This document shows, one piece after another, positions 36,084 to 47,329 of a stretch of 64,000 bases of DNA (positions are counted from its first letter, which is position 1; each line of letters starts with the position of its first letter). The stretch is from Siphonodentalium dalli (lineage: Eukaryota > Mollusca > Scaphopoda > Gadilida > Siphonodentaliidae), in assembly GCA_032622095.1 (NCBI GenBank), contig CP136062.1:226502578-226566577 (forward strand), written 5' to 3'. The notes beneath the pieces were generated by a model that was given only the letters and a program-made list of their open reading frames with translations, made no database searches and was not told where the DNA came from. The translations under genes were made by a program, and so were the position numbers.

Positions 36084-36272
36084 ATCTACATTACATTGTG
36101 ATGGGACATCTTTCGTACCAGTAGTTGTATTCAGATCATAGTGTATAATCCCATTATCAGTTATTATAACTTGAAAATTCTTTTCTATGTTGTAGGTAAA
36201 TCTTGCGACTATCTTGACTTCCTGGCCAGTAAAGTCAGGGTTAGGAGTCCCGTCTAAGTTAGATACTTTTAT
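36084..36272 (-). CDS. CD109/TEP-like gene, exon 7 of those seen (MG4-MG5)
   Basis: Acceptor tttttttcag, 189 nt in phase 0, donor gtaagt. The 63 codons start IKVSNLDGTPNPDFTGQEVK and continue through QVIITDNGIIHYDLNTTTGT to a C-N-V-D end. The K-V-x-N-L-D-G-T-P motif followed by a D-x-x-G-I strand pair is typical of the macroglobulin domain after the P-G-L-P segment in alpha-2-macroglobulin, TEP and CD109 proteins. These are large secreted or GPI-anchored protease inhibitors and opsonins with roles in invertebrate immunity. No downstream exon was recognised, so intron 7 may run through or beyond the left part of the window. Confidence 0.85.
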
Positions 36273-36334
36273 CTGAAAAAAATTAATTACACCAAGTCAG
36301 ACACATCCTGAGTTATCCCTATCATAGTTATATT

Positions 36335-36800
36335 TAAAGGTACTCATTCCGATTTGATGGTCCCCATATCATCAGTTTCCAACAACAACAAAATGTTTTT
36401 AAAATGCCGCTTCAGCTATCAGAATCGATTAATAGCCCAAAAATAATGCTAACCACTGTCAACTGTAGTATAAAATTGCCTGAAACATTCTACATATCAA
36501 CATATTGTTCGACGAAATTTGGCCTTATATCAACAGAAAGCCTCTTGATTTTACAGTTATCCACCTTCATCCGTAATTTGATCCGAGACCGTCGGCTCGT
36601 CGACTTTTTACTGGGCCACTAAGAAGTCTCGATGGTGAAAAATAATAGATTTCAAAAATTGATATCTAATTAACTCTTGAGCTTTGATGGGTGGGTTCCT
36701 CAACTCGATTCAAATATTTTTTACCCCGAATACAAATGAATAGTAATTGAGGCGCGCTCAATCAGATTATGCATCTTTTATTAACTATAATAGTTGAATA
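36335..36800. repeat. Dispersed repeat, paired with 47330-47850
   Basis: Starts ttaaaggtactcattccgat and ends near gattatgcatcttttat. Matches 47330-47850 across gaaacat, ttgttcgacga, cctcttgatttta and ggctcgtcgacttttta. The two ends resemble an imperfect inverted repeat (ttaaagat-c), suggesting a MITE. It lies about 60 bp upstream of exon 7, while its partner lies about 85 bp upstream of exon 4. Confidence 0.75.
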
Positions 36801-36824
36801 TCGATATTGCCATTGTGTTAACTT

Positions 36825-37100
36825 GATAAAATAGGGATAATCACAAATCATATTTCACACAAACAATTCAAGATCAGTACAGCAATGCCCTAAATAATCG
36901 ACTCCTTGACCACAGTATAATTATGGGTAACTCTCGGGGAGAGCTTTCCGATGAATGGCAACAAGCCTTATTTCCGACTAAATCCTGAAAAGTTACCCAT
37001 AATTCTGCTGTGGTTAAGGAGTCGATTATTTAGGGCATTGCTGTACTGATCTTGAATTGTTTGTGTGAAATATGATTTGGGATTATCCCTATTTTATCTT
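36825..37100. repeat. Inverted repeat extending beyond a MITE
   Basis: gataaaatagggataatcac through to aattcaagatcag at 36825-36877 reappears as its reverse complement at 37046-37100 with one mismatch. Another MITE terminus (ttagggcattactgta) follows at about 37100-37115. Confidence 0.9.
36878..37045. mobile_element. Palindromic TA MITE inside a larger palindrome
   Basis: Left tacagcaatgccctaaataa, right ttagggcattgctgta. The left arm is shortened (gggtaac joins directly to tctcggggagagc). The flanks on both sides are also inverted copies of each other; see 36825-37100. Confidence 0.9.
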
Positions 37101-37512
37101 AGGGCATTACTGTATATAACTATAACAGTTATAAATAGAGCATCTCCAATGAGTCGCAATTCTATACAAAATTTATTAACTGACAGCACTAAATCGATTC
37201 GAGACGAGCTTTAACGAGGCTCGAATCAAATTTAGTGGACAAACTTAATAAAATGTGTCTTTCCCGGTTGATAAAATTGTTCAACCACCCTTATCACCCA
37301 TGTTTATCTCACAGTCAACACTAAATAACCCAACACAAATCAAATATCATAATTATATTCTAATTAACATAATAGTAAAATTCTGACATGGACATTGACA
37401 TCATTGCGCTAAGCTATTACATAACTGCACGTGCCGATAATGCACGTGTGTCTATCTAAAACATATGAGGCAGGGTTTAGGGGCTAATTATGTGATAAAC
37501 AACTATAGTAGT

Positions 37513-38000
37513 TTAACCCTTTCAGTGCCAAGTCCGATTTTTGTATCAACCCATATACCCTGTGCCAATGCATTCTCTTATATATGCGAGTCGACCATAG
37601 GTTGCCTCGCATATATAAGAGAATGTATTGGCCTAACAATTTTTCATCATTTGTTATTATTTTTTACAATTTTTTACAATTTTAATAATTTTTTCTTATA
37701 TTCTTTAACTCTTTCAGTGCAAGACTTATTTTGTAGGTTTACTTACTGCCATGGAATCTTACGTTTTTCATGGGCATCAAAATTATTACTATGAATACTT
37801 GGTGATAGTTTTGAGTTATATCATGCCCCTAAGGTTTTATCCAGTGTGTTTTTAATTTCGCTATAGCATGCTTAAGTACCCCAAAAAAATTCAACCCAAA
37901 AAACAAAACAAAATCTAAAAAAAAAAAAATTATTTTTAGGGCAGATTTTAGACCGTAAATTAGGGCCGATGAGATCGGCCCCTGGCACTGAAAGGGTTAA
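37513..38000. mobile_element. Long TTAA MITE family A
   Basis: TTAACCCTTTCAGTGCCAAG to the complement, 488 bp, internal order reversed relative to 2568-3028. It carries the cassette near 37567-37633 and an extra ctctttcagtgc segment in the middle that looks like an internal partial tip. Confidence 0.88.
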
Positions 38001-38009
38001 TTCAGAATA

Positions 38010-38600
38010 TGCCTGACACAAGGAACAGTTGACAAGAAGATAATTCCGACAAAAATGGGCAGACTGCATCCACATTCAAATTTGACCTAGGTCCCTTACT
38101 ATAAGTTCACATACCTCAGTAGATGGTTCCTTGTTAGACCCAATTACTCCGCAGTCATTACTCTCTGGTAACAACAGGGATATATGAATAACCTTGGAGG
38201 TTTTTTTTGGGGGGGGGGGTTTACGGATCCTACGGTCCACGGTCCGACCCAGGTAAAAGGTCGGCGACCACGTGTCCCCTGAAAAGGTGGCTTTTTCGTA
38301 AGGATAGCTTTTTTTTTATCTCTGTCAAATTTCATCAGACAGTGACCAAATTTAATCTTGGCCTTTGTCTTCTGAAATTGGAACCACGTACCACATATAA
38401 AAAGATAACTAAAAGTAAAGTTATCATCTGGAAACCAAAATAATCGGCAAATTCTAAGTTGACAAAGACCATAACTCCAGCAATACTGGGTGTAGCGAAC
38501 CCATATTCGAACTTAAACTGTATTTGGAGCTGATAACCTCACATACCGAATTTTGGTTCCGATCCGATTACACAAACTGCGTAATAATTCAACCCTTTCT
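38010..38600. repeat. Partial units of the ttatcatccg repeat
   Basis: Fragments at about 38040-38130 and 38415-38585 share aaagttatcatctggaaacc, ccataactc and cccatattcgaac with the array at 60090-61160. A poly-G run (about 38208-38219) and cggtccacggtccgac palindrome lie between. Confidence 0.55.
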
Positions 38601-41560
38601 ATACTGAAGCATCATTGATGCAGGGACCAGCCTAGACCATATTTTCAGGGCGAAATGACTTCGCCCTACTATCAAAATAAGGCGAAGTGGCCGTTCTATA
38701 GGGCGAAGTGAGTCTACAAAACTTAAATTGAACAGTACTACGACAGGAGTCGCTATAGAATGAAAATAGGAGAGATGTAATATGTCAATTATACTTATGA
38801 AACAATGGTTGAAATATGGAGTCTTTATGTTCACTTCATGACCCTAATAACTATTAATAATACCCAAACATAATTGTGAGAGGATAGCAGCATTTTATAT
38901 CGTAATTGTGGGAGAATGACAAGATTTTATTTCATATTTTTCGGGTTTTTAAAAATGCCAACAATATTTATCAAACCGAAACGAAACGAAATCATGAATA
39001 CTTTCACTGCGCTCTATTAGTAATCCCGTTTGAAAATTTAATATGCTTCACAAATGAATTTGTTTTAAAATTTCTTTAACCAAACTCCATAGAGGGAGTG
39101 ATGAACTGACACATTGCGAGAGCTGTGAGTTGTAATCTTCATTGTAAGGTGTGGTAATCACGGTAATCTAAAAATCACAACAACCAGATTAACACAAGTT
39201 TGAGGCATGATGATGTTTTCACAGCTGCCAGTAATCAGACTCCGTTGTCAACATGCTTCCAGATTGGAGCAATACAGGTGTTAATTGTTTTACAACACCC
39301 TGATAGTGGAGTATTGTGTGCAATCACTGTTGACAGTTGTAAATTATCATAAATTATTTGGGGAATTTTGCCGATTTTCGTCAGTCAACTTTGGAATTTT
39401 CAGGGCGACTTGAACTTCGCCCGACTGCAAAAATAAGGCGAAGCGGACGGCGCTAGGGCGAAGAAATGGCCCACGTCGCCCTCTCGGCTGGTCCCTGCAT
39501 TGATGAGTAGTTATCTCATAGGAAATGTTCAGATAATAATTCAACCCTTTCTATACTAAAGCATCATTGATGAGTAGTTATCCAATAGGAAATGTTTAGA
39601 TAATAATTCAACCCTTTCTATACTAAAGCATCATTGATGAGTAGTTATCCCATAGGAAATGTTCAGATAATAATTCAACCCTTTCCATACTAAAGCATCA
39701 TTGATGAGTAGTTATCCCATAGGAAATGTTCAGATAATAATTCAACCCTTTCTATACTAAAGCATCATTGATGAGTAGTTATCCCATAGAAAATGTTCAG
39801 ATAATAATTCAACCCATTCTACACTAAAGCATCATTGATGAGTATTTATCCCATAGGAAATGTTCAGATAATAATTCAACCCTTTCTTCACTAAAGCATC
39901 ATTGATGAGTAGTTATCCCATAGGAAATGTTCAGATAATAATTTTAACCCTTTCTATACTAAAGCATCATTGATGAGTAGTTATCCAATAGGAAATGTTC
40001 AGATAATAATTCAACCCTTTCTATACTAAAGCATCATTGATGAGTAGTTATCCAATAGGAAATGTTCAGATAAGAATTCAACCCTTTCTATACTAAAGCA
40101 TCATTGATGAGTAGTTATCCAATAGGAAATGTTCAGATAAGAATTCAACCCTTTCCATACTAAAGCATCATTGATGAGTAGTTATCCCATAGGAAATGTT
40201 CAGATAATAATTCAACCCATTCTATATTAAAGCATCATTGATGAGTAGTTATCCGATAGAAAATGTTCAGATAATAAGTTTAACCCTTTCTATACTAAAG
40301 CATCATTGATGAGTAGTTATCCCATAGGAAATGTTCAGATAATAAGTTTAACCCTTTCTATACTAAAGCATCATTGATGAGTAGTTATCCCATGGAAAAG
40401 GTTCAGATAATAATTCAACCCTTTCTATACTAAAGCATCATTGATGAGTAGTTATCCCATGGAAAATGTTCAGATAATAATTCAACCCTTTCTACACGAA
40501 AGCATCATTGATGAGTAGTTATCCCATGGAAAAGGTTCAGATAATAATTTTAACCCTTTCTATACTAAAGCATCATTGATGAGTAGTTATCCCATAGAAA
40601 ATGTTCAGATAATAATTCAACCCTTTCTATATTAAAGCATCATTGATGAGTAGTTATCCCATAGAAAATGTTCAGATAATAAGTTTAACCCTTTCTATAC
40701 TAAAGCATCATTGGTGAGAAATTATCCAATAGGAAATGTTCAGATAATAAGTTTAACCCTTTCTATACTAAAGCATCATTGACGAGTAGTTATCCGATAG
40801 GAAATGTTCAGATAATAAGTTTAACCCTTTCTATACTAAACATCATTGATGAGTAGTTATCCCATAGGAAATGTTCAGATAATAAGTTTAACCCTTTCTA
40901 TACTAAAGCATCATTGATGAGTAGTTATCCCATGGAAAAGGTTCAGATAATAATTCAACCCTTTCTATACTAAAGCATCATTGATGAGTAGTTATCCCAT
41001 GGAAAATGTTCAGATAATAATTCAACCCTTTCTACACGAAAGCATCATTGATGAGTAGTTATCCCATGGAAAAGGTTCAGATAATAATTTTAACCCTTTC
41101 TATATTAAAGCATCATTGATGAGTAGTTATCCCATAGAAAATGTTCAGATAATAAGTTTAACCCTTTCTATACTAAAGCATCATTGGTGAGAAATTATCC
41201 AATAGGAAATGTTCAGATAATAAGTTTAACCCTTTCTATACTAAAGCATCATTGACGAGTAGTTATCCCATAGGAAATGTTCAGATAATAAGTTTAACCC
41301 TTTCTATACTAAACATCATTGATGAGTAGTTATCCCATAGGAAATATTCAGATAATAAGATAAGATAAACAACATTTATTGAACTTATTATCTAAAAATT
41401 TACCTCAATAAATAGAGCTCCTTCTGCACTTTTATTTATCTGTCATCTGCTTTTATCACCTTAACATCCCTCCAAATCGATAATAGACCATTCTGATGTA
41501 AACTTTTGAACTGACTGGGAGAATACATTTAGTATAGATAGGGTTGATGTTGATGTATTC
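38584..41560 (-). repeat. Head module plus 68-bp array, about 27 units, interrupted by a hAT element
   Basis: Reverse orientation of the family at 23036-23920. Units read ttcaaccctttctatactaa, agcatcattgatgagtagtt, atcccataggaaatgttcag, ataataa. The first unit is split by the element at 38621-39497. A block near 40390-40860 recurs near 40930-41340 with the same markers (catggaaaagg, ctacacgaa, ttggtgagaa), so part of the array is duplicated. The head follows at about 41380-41550. Confidence 0.92.
38621..39497. mobile_element. hAT-type element inserted in the 68-bp array
   Basis: Terminal inverted repeat CAGGGACCAGCC and its complement with perfect 8-bp target duplication CATTGATG (38613-38620 and 39498-39505). 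Subterminal gggcgaag/cttcgccc repeats occur near both ends. 877 bp, no transposase recognised. The target sequence is part of the satellite unit, so the uninterrupted units serve as empty sites. Confidence 0.94.
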
Positions 41561-41575
41561 CTAGTTTTCACTTAC

Positions 41576-41779
41576 AACTAAAGAAAGAGGTAACCCTGGG
41601 TACATGATTTCATCACTCGTGTCGAGAATTGCAATTTGATATCTTAACTCGGAGACTGTGAAGGACGCTGAGCCGGTGAGCTGGACGTCTGTGGATGCCT
41701 CTGTGACAGTAGCAGTGACTTCCCTCACTCCGTTGCCGATATCTTTCGTGTAGAATGTCACTATACCTTCACCATCAAC
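41576..41779 (-). CDS. CD109/TEP-like gene, exon 6 (MG3-MG4)
   Basis: Acceptor cttgttttacag, 204 nt in phase 0, donor gtaagt. The 68 codons start VDGEGIVTFYTKDIGNGVRE, contain EVTATVTEASTDVQLTGSAS and end MYPGLPLSLV. A-x-V-T-E-x(3-4)-V-x-L-x-G and the P-G-L-P motif at the start of the next domain are characteristic of this family. The reading joins exon 7 (IKVSNLDG) without a gap. Confidence 0.9.
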
Positions 41780-42266
41780 CTGTAAAACAAGTTTCAACAT
41801 TTTATGTTTTATGGTGCCCATATTCAGAATGAGCAATGGGTGATGCCACAGTATCCTGGGCCCACAAACAAGGTACCCTGCCTTGCTCACCGGAAGCTTA
41901 CATTCCGCTAATGATGAACAGACAGTCTGCCGTCAGAGCAGTTTTAGCCAGTCAAAAATAAAAATAGTATAAATAAAATTGTAGAGAACCCTGAATCTCA
42001 TGAATTGCTTACAAAGCACAACATGTGCAACTTTTAATCCCACTCGCAGTCGTGGCCAGGTTATTTTGTTAAAATAATCTTCGGAGGTGCTGTTGTTGTC
42101 AGCGAGAGGTATCGGAATCCACCGAGATTGCAGCGGCCGCACGAATTACTATATTTTACAGATTCCCGCGTTATCATAACAGCCACGTTTATATCTCCGT
42201 GGCTGATATTTTAGTATTATATGCATATCACCATCAACCTGTAAAACAAGTTTCAAGATTTTATCT
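41769..42266. repeat. Direct duplication of an exon-6 border, 459 bp apart
   Basis: About 39 bp (tcaccatcaacctgtaaaac aagtttcaa ...) at 41769-41807 recur at 42228-42266 with one or two differences. The copy includes the splice acceptor and the first 10 or so exon bases. The intervening 420 bp have no recognised identity. Confidence 0.85.
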
Positions 42267-42426
42267 TACAATTTAGCTATTTTTCCTCAAATACACGCAA
42301 AGCGCCGGATTTCCGATCCTGTATCCAGCATGGCAACAAGTCGTATCATGGATGGCACATGAGTTATGGAAAGACACGCTTCGTTTGTAAACAAAATATA
42401 ATTAACCAGCCAATTGGCACCAATTA

Positions 42427-43062
42427 GGCCAAAAAAAAAAAGTGATTTGGTTCTCGGGCAATTCTTTTTTCAAATCAATGAGGGAGGGAGGGTTTTATTT
42501 TTATTTTTAATTTTTTTCTGCGCATAGTAAGCATGGACAAAGATACCTTCCTCTGTCTAGTAATAACCAGAAATGTAGAGGGAACTGTTATGCATATAAA
42601 CTCATTTAGTCTTATATAAAAATGACATTGTACTACCAGTGTATGACTGGGATTACCTAACATTATATAATGCCCCTGACATTAACTACTGTTATTGTTG
42701 TCTAAAAACTGATACCTCCCCATTCTAATATGTGATCCTGAATTTAGTCCTGTGCCTTTCAAATGTATAAAGTTACGATTAGTGTAAGTTGTTCACAATG
42801 ACTAATTGTAAGAAGAGCATGAGGATCAGCTAATCATGTTCTTAATTGTAGTCATCTACTTCATGTTGTAAGCCTGCAAGTCACTTTATAACACATTACA
42901 TGTTAGAGCTCAATGCGCACTAATATTCAACACATATCTACTATGGACACGTTGATGACACAGTTTTTTTGTCATAACATCAGACATTGCAATAAAAAGG
43001 CCTAATGCGGCCCTTTTTATTCAATGCGGCGGGGCCTGAGAACCAAAATTTTGTTGTTGGCC
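42427..43062. mobile_element. Harbinger-type MITE, copy 1
   Basis: Begins ggccaaaaaaaaaaagtgat ttggttctcgggc and ends with the inverted form gcctgagaaccaaaattttg ttgttggcc, flanked by TTA on both sides (42424-42426 and 43063-43065). GGCC tips with TWA 3-bp duplications are typical of PIF/Harbinger. 636 bp, no transposase. Related copy at 51877-52557. Confidence 0.88.
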
Positions 43063-43484
43063 TTAGTCCTATTATTTTCATAATATGGCGCTAATTCATC
43101 TATTTTTTTCCATTCAATTGAGTCGTTTGCATTGACAATACCAAAGACACTAAATAAAATCAGTTCCATTTCACAAAAAAGTATTCTTCTTATTTAGTGC
43201 GTATTCAGATTTATTTTGACACATTAAATTGTTGATGACATCATGGTGCACCATGATGTCAACTGTGCAGCACGTTATATATATGCGAGCAACTAGGGGT
43301 GCAGCGATTAATTGTATAATCGTTGAACCTTTGATAAAGCCGATAATCGATTACCATTTCCGTCGTTGATTATTCTGCATTGTTTATTTTGACATCGGAA
43401 AATACAGGGTATTATTGAATACTGTGTTCGTTTTACACAGTTTAATCTAGCGATCGCTAGTGAGTGAAGTCTATTTGTCATATG

Positions 43485-44039
43485 CAGGGTCCGCGCTGGA
43501 CCGAAATTTACTTTTGCCAAATAATTTGCCAAATAAAAATATTTTTTGCCAAATTATTTTAGCAGTTGCCAAATGTTATCCCTGATAGTACCATTTTTAT
43601 CACACTCGCGGTTTGAACGACTTTTGATATCGATAGAAGGCAGTTAGTTAATAATTATAAATACTCGCATCTCTATTGTGGTTTATCATACAACAATAAG
43701 CCAATCACCGAACAATACAATGGTAGAACGGTTTCTCCATCAGTAGGGCACATCACAGGAGGATTAGTAATCCCTCCAACCATCAGTACTAATGCTATGA
43801 GATTAACTGCATCTATAAATAGAGGCGTTAACTGTCCCTCAACCTTATAAAACACCACTAATATAATTACGATGTAAGAGTATCCTGAAATTAATGGTAT
43901 TGATTGACCAATATTTGTTCAAATTGCTTGAGGAATTAAAATGTGACTTGCCAAAACTTTTGCCAAATGAAAATATTTTTTGCCAAATGTGAATTATTTT
44001 TGCCATTGGCAAATTTGGCAAGTGGCAGTGCGAACCCTG
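43485..44039. mobile_element. hAT MITE with perfect target duplication and foreign-looking core
   Basis: Tips CAGGGTCCGCGCTG and complement of CAGGGTTCGCACTG, flanked by perfect GTCATATG (43477-43484 and 44040-44047). Subterminal ttgccaaat/atttggcaa repeats are dense at both ends. The core (about 43670-43940) lacks these repeats and reads as an open frame on the minus strand. Confidence 0.93.
43673..43945 (-). other. Open, hydrophobic frame inside a hAT MITE, possibly captured mitochondrial-like sequence
   Basis: The minus strand reads HILIPQAI, a TGA, TNIGQSMPLISGYSYI, then VVFYKVEGQLTPLF and VLMVGGITNPPVMCPTDGE to a stop at 43673 (M for ATA in mitochondrial code). If TGA is tryptophan, as in invertebrate mitochondria, the frame spans about 90 codons with TTA/ATA-rich codon use and membrane-like segments. 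I cannot match it to a named mitochondrial gene. It could instead be a degraded nuclear gene fragment picked up by the transposon. Confidence 0.35.
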
Positions 44040-44047
44040 GTCATATG

Positions 44048-46054
44048 ATTGGATCAATATATGTAAATAGAAGGCAAAGAGCCAAGTGATGGACTCTGTT
44101 GGAAAGGCTATTGGAAGTGCATCTGGGGCACGTGACAATATATATGTGTACTAGTTCGCCTTTACTATTCACGGTTGAAAAGCGTGGAAGGATGGAAGTA
44201 TCGGTGAAACTGGTCGTTTCTTCCATATTGCAGTTCTTACGCCATTGGTATGGTATTGTGGCACTGATACCGTAATATTTCCTTATTATTGGACCCAATT
44301 AATTTGAGTATGTCGACAAACACTAATGTCTGAGGATAAGAGATCAGATGTTGTCTATTTGGTTACGTTGATCACATGCAGTACCTCACAAATATAGACA
44401 ATTTTAATTGAGAACCTGTGGATGTGAAATCATCTGCCCGATGAGAATAAGTATAAACATTGATTTACTTGAAATTTGTCATCACACTGGCTAGCCAATG
44501 AATCAGTTCAATACTTCGACCATGTTCTGTCAAGAACAAGGCGCTCAACATGGGAGACACAGTATGCTTTGTGGTACCGAGTTCACATTGTATATGATGA
44601 CTTGGCACAAGTAGACCAGCGGGCTCTCGTCAAGGCCCTCATCCCAGATGTCTCCTCCAAAGATTTCTTACCACGGACGGAATTATCATTGGATAGTTAA
44701 GCGAACTGTAGCTGAACAATCAGGTTAATATGATGACGTATCTTTGCAGACTGGGATCAGGAAATTCCATGCAGACAAGCTGAATGGAGTGATTGCAGAG
44801 AAACAGACACAAGTGTCACCGAAAAATGACAGATTATGATTGATGGAGATTTCCTTTCGATAATTGAAATGAAATTCCTTTGTCGCCAAATCTTGTGTAT
44901 CATATTATCATAGGCCTCAATCAAACCAGTCACATGATGCGTAACAACCTGACTCTGTCAGTCATACTGTACATGCATGTAAAGAATGAGACACTATTTA
45001 TTATAGCGACACAGCATTATATGAACAGAGGTCATATAATACTCTTACATATTATAATGAACATAATCGCCTTGTTACTAACGATTGTTCCGATACAATG
45101 AGGTAAAGAATATGGAATCGCAAGAAACGAGTCATGATGTTCCAATAAATATTCAATAATGTTGCAAGTATCCAAATACAAACAACAACAAATACAAGCC
45201 TGCATGTTCATACATTTGTGGCCAGTTTAGATTTGTAGGTATTAATCGTAAAAACACAATTAAAGATAACGACCTGTTGGTCCAGTGTTGGATATCTATA
45301 ATGATGTCCTTAAGGTCTATGATAATCATGTCCCAAATGTCAGTTGAGTTCCGGTTGCTAAACGGCAACATTGCAGTTTGTTCAAGCAAAAGAAATGTCA
45401 TTGGACTAGCTTTTTTATTCAGTCATGTATAGTATTGCCAAAGGAGACATTTCTGTCCTGGGCAACTTACTGTGAACTAACGGAGCTGTGACATGTATGC
45501 TTTAGCAGTATACATGATATGAACGTAGCGATGAGTCGACTTAGTGAAAATGGAAACAGAACATGTGTAGCAGGAAATTAGGAGACTTCACATATCGTTC
45601 AACGTGGACGAGTTATTCCAGCGTATATGTTGCACAATAATGCAATATATGTGTTCCACAAGTAAATTATGTGAGGCTGTAGTCATTGCCAAAATAGCTA
45701 GCAATGTCGAATTTTGTAAAGCGAATCCAATCACTGAATTTAAGAGTCGACATTGAGTTGATAAAAAACACAGATTTTTTAACAAATGACGTAACGCATA
45801 CTATGAAACGAAAAGTTTCTGTGCGTGTATATAATATTAACGACTGGTAGGCAACGGATAAATTGCAAGTTTGTTATTAACAATAAATATTGAGTTGATA
45901 AACTCGCAATGCAGAAAGATACTCCCTTTAGTAAAACACATAAAACTGACTAGATTGCATTGTTAGAACGCGGGAGTTACACGGGACGCATTCATGCGTG
46001 GCTAATCTGAGCGCTGATCAACCCCGGTAGCAGGCGATAGGCGGACAATAAATT
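44048..46054. other. Intron sequence without recognised exons
   Basis: Lies between exons 6 and 5. A plus-strand frame at 44476-44700 opens with a TTG and contains RSTWETQYALWYRVHIVYDD; a following segment reads CRQAEWSDCRE before stops. I do not recognise either; they may be relics of a mobile element or pseudogene on the opposite strand. Confidence 0.35.
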
Positions 46055-46362
46055 TTAACCCTCCTGATGACACGGAGATATAATCCATATAGTTCAGTGA
46101 GGGCTTTGCTTGGCGGAAAAAAAACATTTTTCTGACGGGAGGTACACCGGTGCAGCTTTATAGATTCTGTGCCAGTGCATTCTCTTTTATATATGAGTCT
46201 CCTATAGGGAATGCAATGGCTTACAAGGTCAAGGTAAATATTGTTTGGCCAATGTATTCTCTTATATATGCGAGGCTCCCTTTGGGAGACTCGCATATAT
46301 AAGAGAATGCATTGGCACAGGGTTTAGAAAATTTCAGGAAACTCCAGTCATGGAAGGGTTAA
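46055..46362. mobile_element. TTAA MITE family C
   Basis: Right tip ggaaactccagtcatggaag ggTTAA is clear; left tip TTAACCCTCCTGATGACACG is diverged. Cassettes at about 46171-46224 (damaged) and 46252-46317 (intact, loop gctccctttgggagac). It ends 18 bp from the splice donor of exon 5. The segment ggtaaatattgtttggcc is the uninterrupted equivalent of the TA MITE target at 56906. Confidence 0.75.
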
Positions 46363-46380
46363 TAGGATTTTATATCTTAC

Positions 46381-46456
46381 CATGTCTACTTGTTGTGGAC
46401 CTCCGTTGCCGATTTTTGCTGTACCTTTGCCATTCACACCTTTACCATATGTATAC
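46381..46456 (-). CDS. CD109/TEP-like gene, exon 5 (MG3)
   Basis: Acceptor acttttgcag, 76 nt (1 + 25 codons), donor gtaaga. With exon 4 it reads KALYTYGKGVNGKGTAKIGN then GGPQQVDM. The A-x-Y-T-Y-G-K-x-V-x-G motif is one of the best signatures of alpha-2-macroglobulin/CD109 proteins. The intron to exon 4 is only 707 bp, the shortest here. MITEs lie within 25 bp on both sides. Confidence 0.9.
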
Positions 46457-46479
46457 CTGCAAAAGTTCATAGTTGTAAG

Positions 46480-46865
46480 CAAGCTGGATATAGAGTGTCT
46501 GACATTTGCAGAATGAGGTCCCCAAAGGGTGAATTTAATTATGCTATCCCGCACAATGGGCTAGCATCACCAAATTCACCCTCTGTGGACCTCATTCTAC
46601 TTAGACCTCATCTTCTGGGAAGTATCTATAGTCACAAATTAACATTATTTTGAGTTACTTTTTACCTTCTGTTCAGTTTCTATATCCCCTAATTAGCAGA
46701 AGATATAATGCACAATTGAGGTGACTAATGGGTGAACATCACCAACCCATAGAATTTGAGGCCTATATTAACAGAATGAGGTTCCCAGATGGTAAATTTA
46801 GTGATGCAAGGCAACCGTGCAGTATAGCGTCACTAAATTCACCTTCTGGGGACCTATTTTTTCAA
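46480..46865. mobile_element. CAAG-type hAT MITE, right end degraded
   Basis: Left caagctggatatagagtgtc tgacatttgcagaatgagg, then both internal palindromes (46505-46600, 46765-46855). The right tip is lost after ggggaccta. It begins 23 bp upstream of exon 5 in transcription order. Confidence 0.75.
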
Positions 46866-47163
46866 CAAGTCAAAGCATTGACTAATATTTGGAAAATCGG
46901 TCAGATTAAAATAATTGCTCAAATTACCAAACCTTTTTTTTTATTTTATTTTTTTTAAATCAATATTTTATAACCCCCGACAGGGTACCCCAAGTCACCA
47001 CACCAAATTTGGTTGAAATCAGCCTAGGGGTCTGGGAGAAAAATATCAACAGCCAGATGGACAGATCCTACTCTTTTTTATATACTAGTAGATATATATG
47101 AGAAATAAACTCATGGTGAATATAACTATAACCAGATGCAGGGACATATTCTATATAACTCAC

Positions 47164-47248
47164 AAAGCTTTGATCTTGACATCGAAGTGAGAGACATCTT
47201 TAAACACCACAGAAGGCATCTCCAGCGTAACCTCGAATCTCGGTAGAA
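47164..47248 (-). CDS. CD109/TEP-like gene, exon 4 (MG3 start)
   Basis: Acceptor tgatattgtag, 85 nt (2 + 27 codons + 2), donor gtgagt. With the last base of exon 3 it reads VLPRFEVTLEMPSVVFKDVS then HFDVKIKA. The EYVLPRFEV junction across exons 3 and 4 is the classic MG2/MG3 boundary of the family (EYVLPKFEV in most members). Confidence 0.92.
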
Positions 47249-47329
47249 CTACAATATCACAATATAAACTTCTATATAAAGATTATAAAGAATATTGATA
47301 TTTTATCCAAATATATGCACTCTTTGTTT

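Noticed and set aside
44476-44700. Plus-strand 75-codon frame as a gene
   Set aside because: It opens with TTG rather than ATG, has no recognised motif, and lies in an intron of the opposite-strand gene. Kept only as a possible relic.
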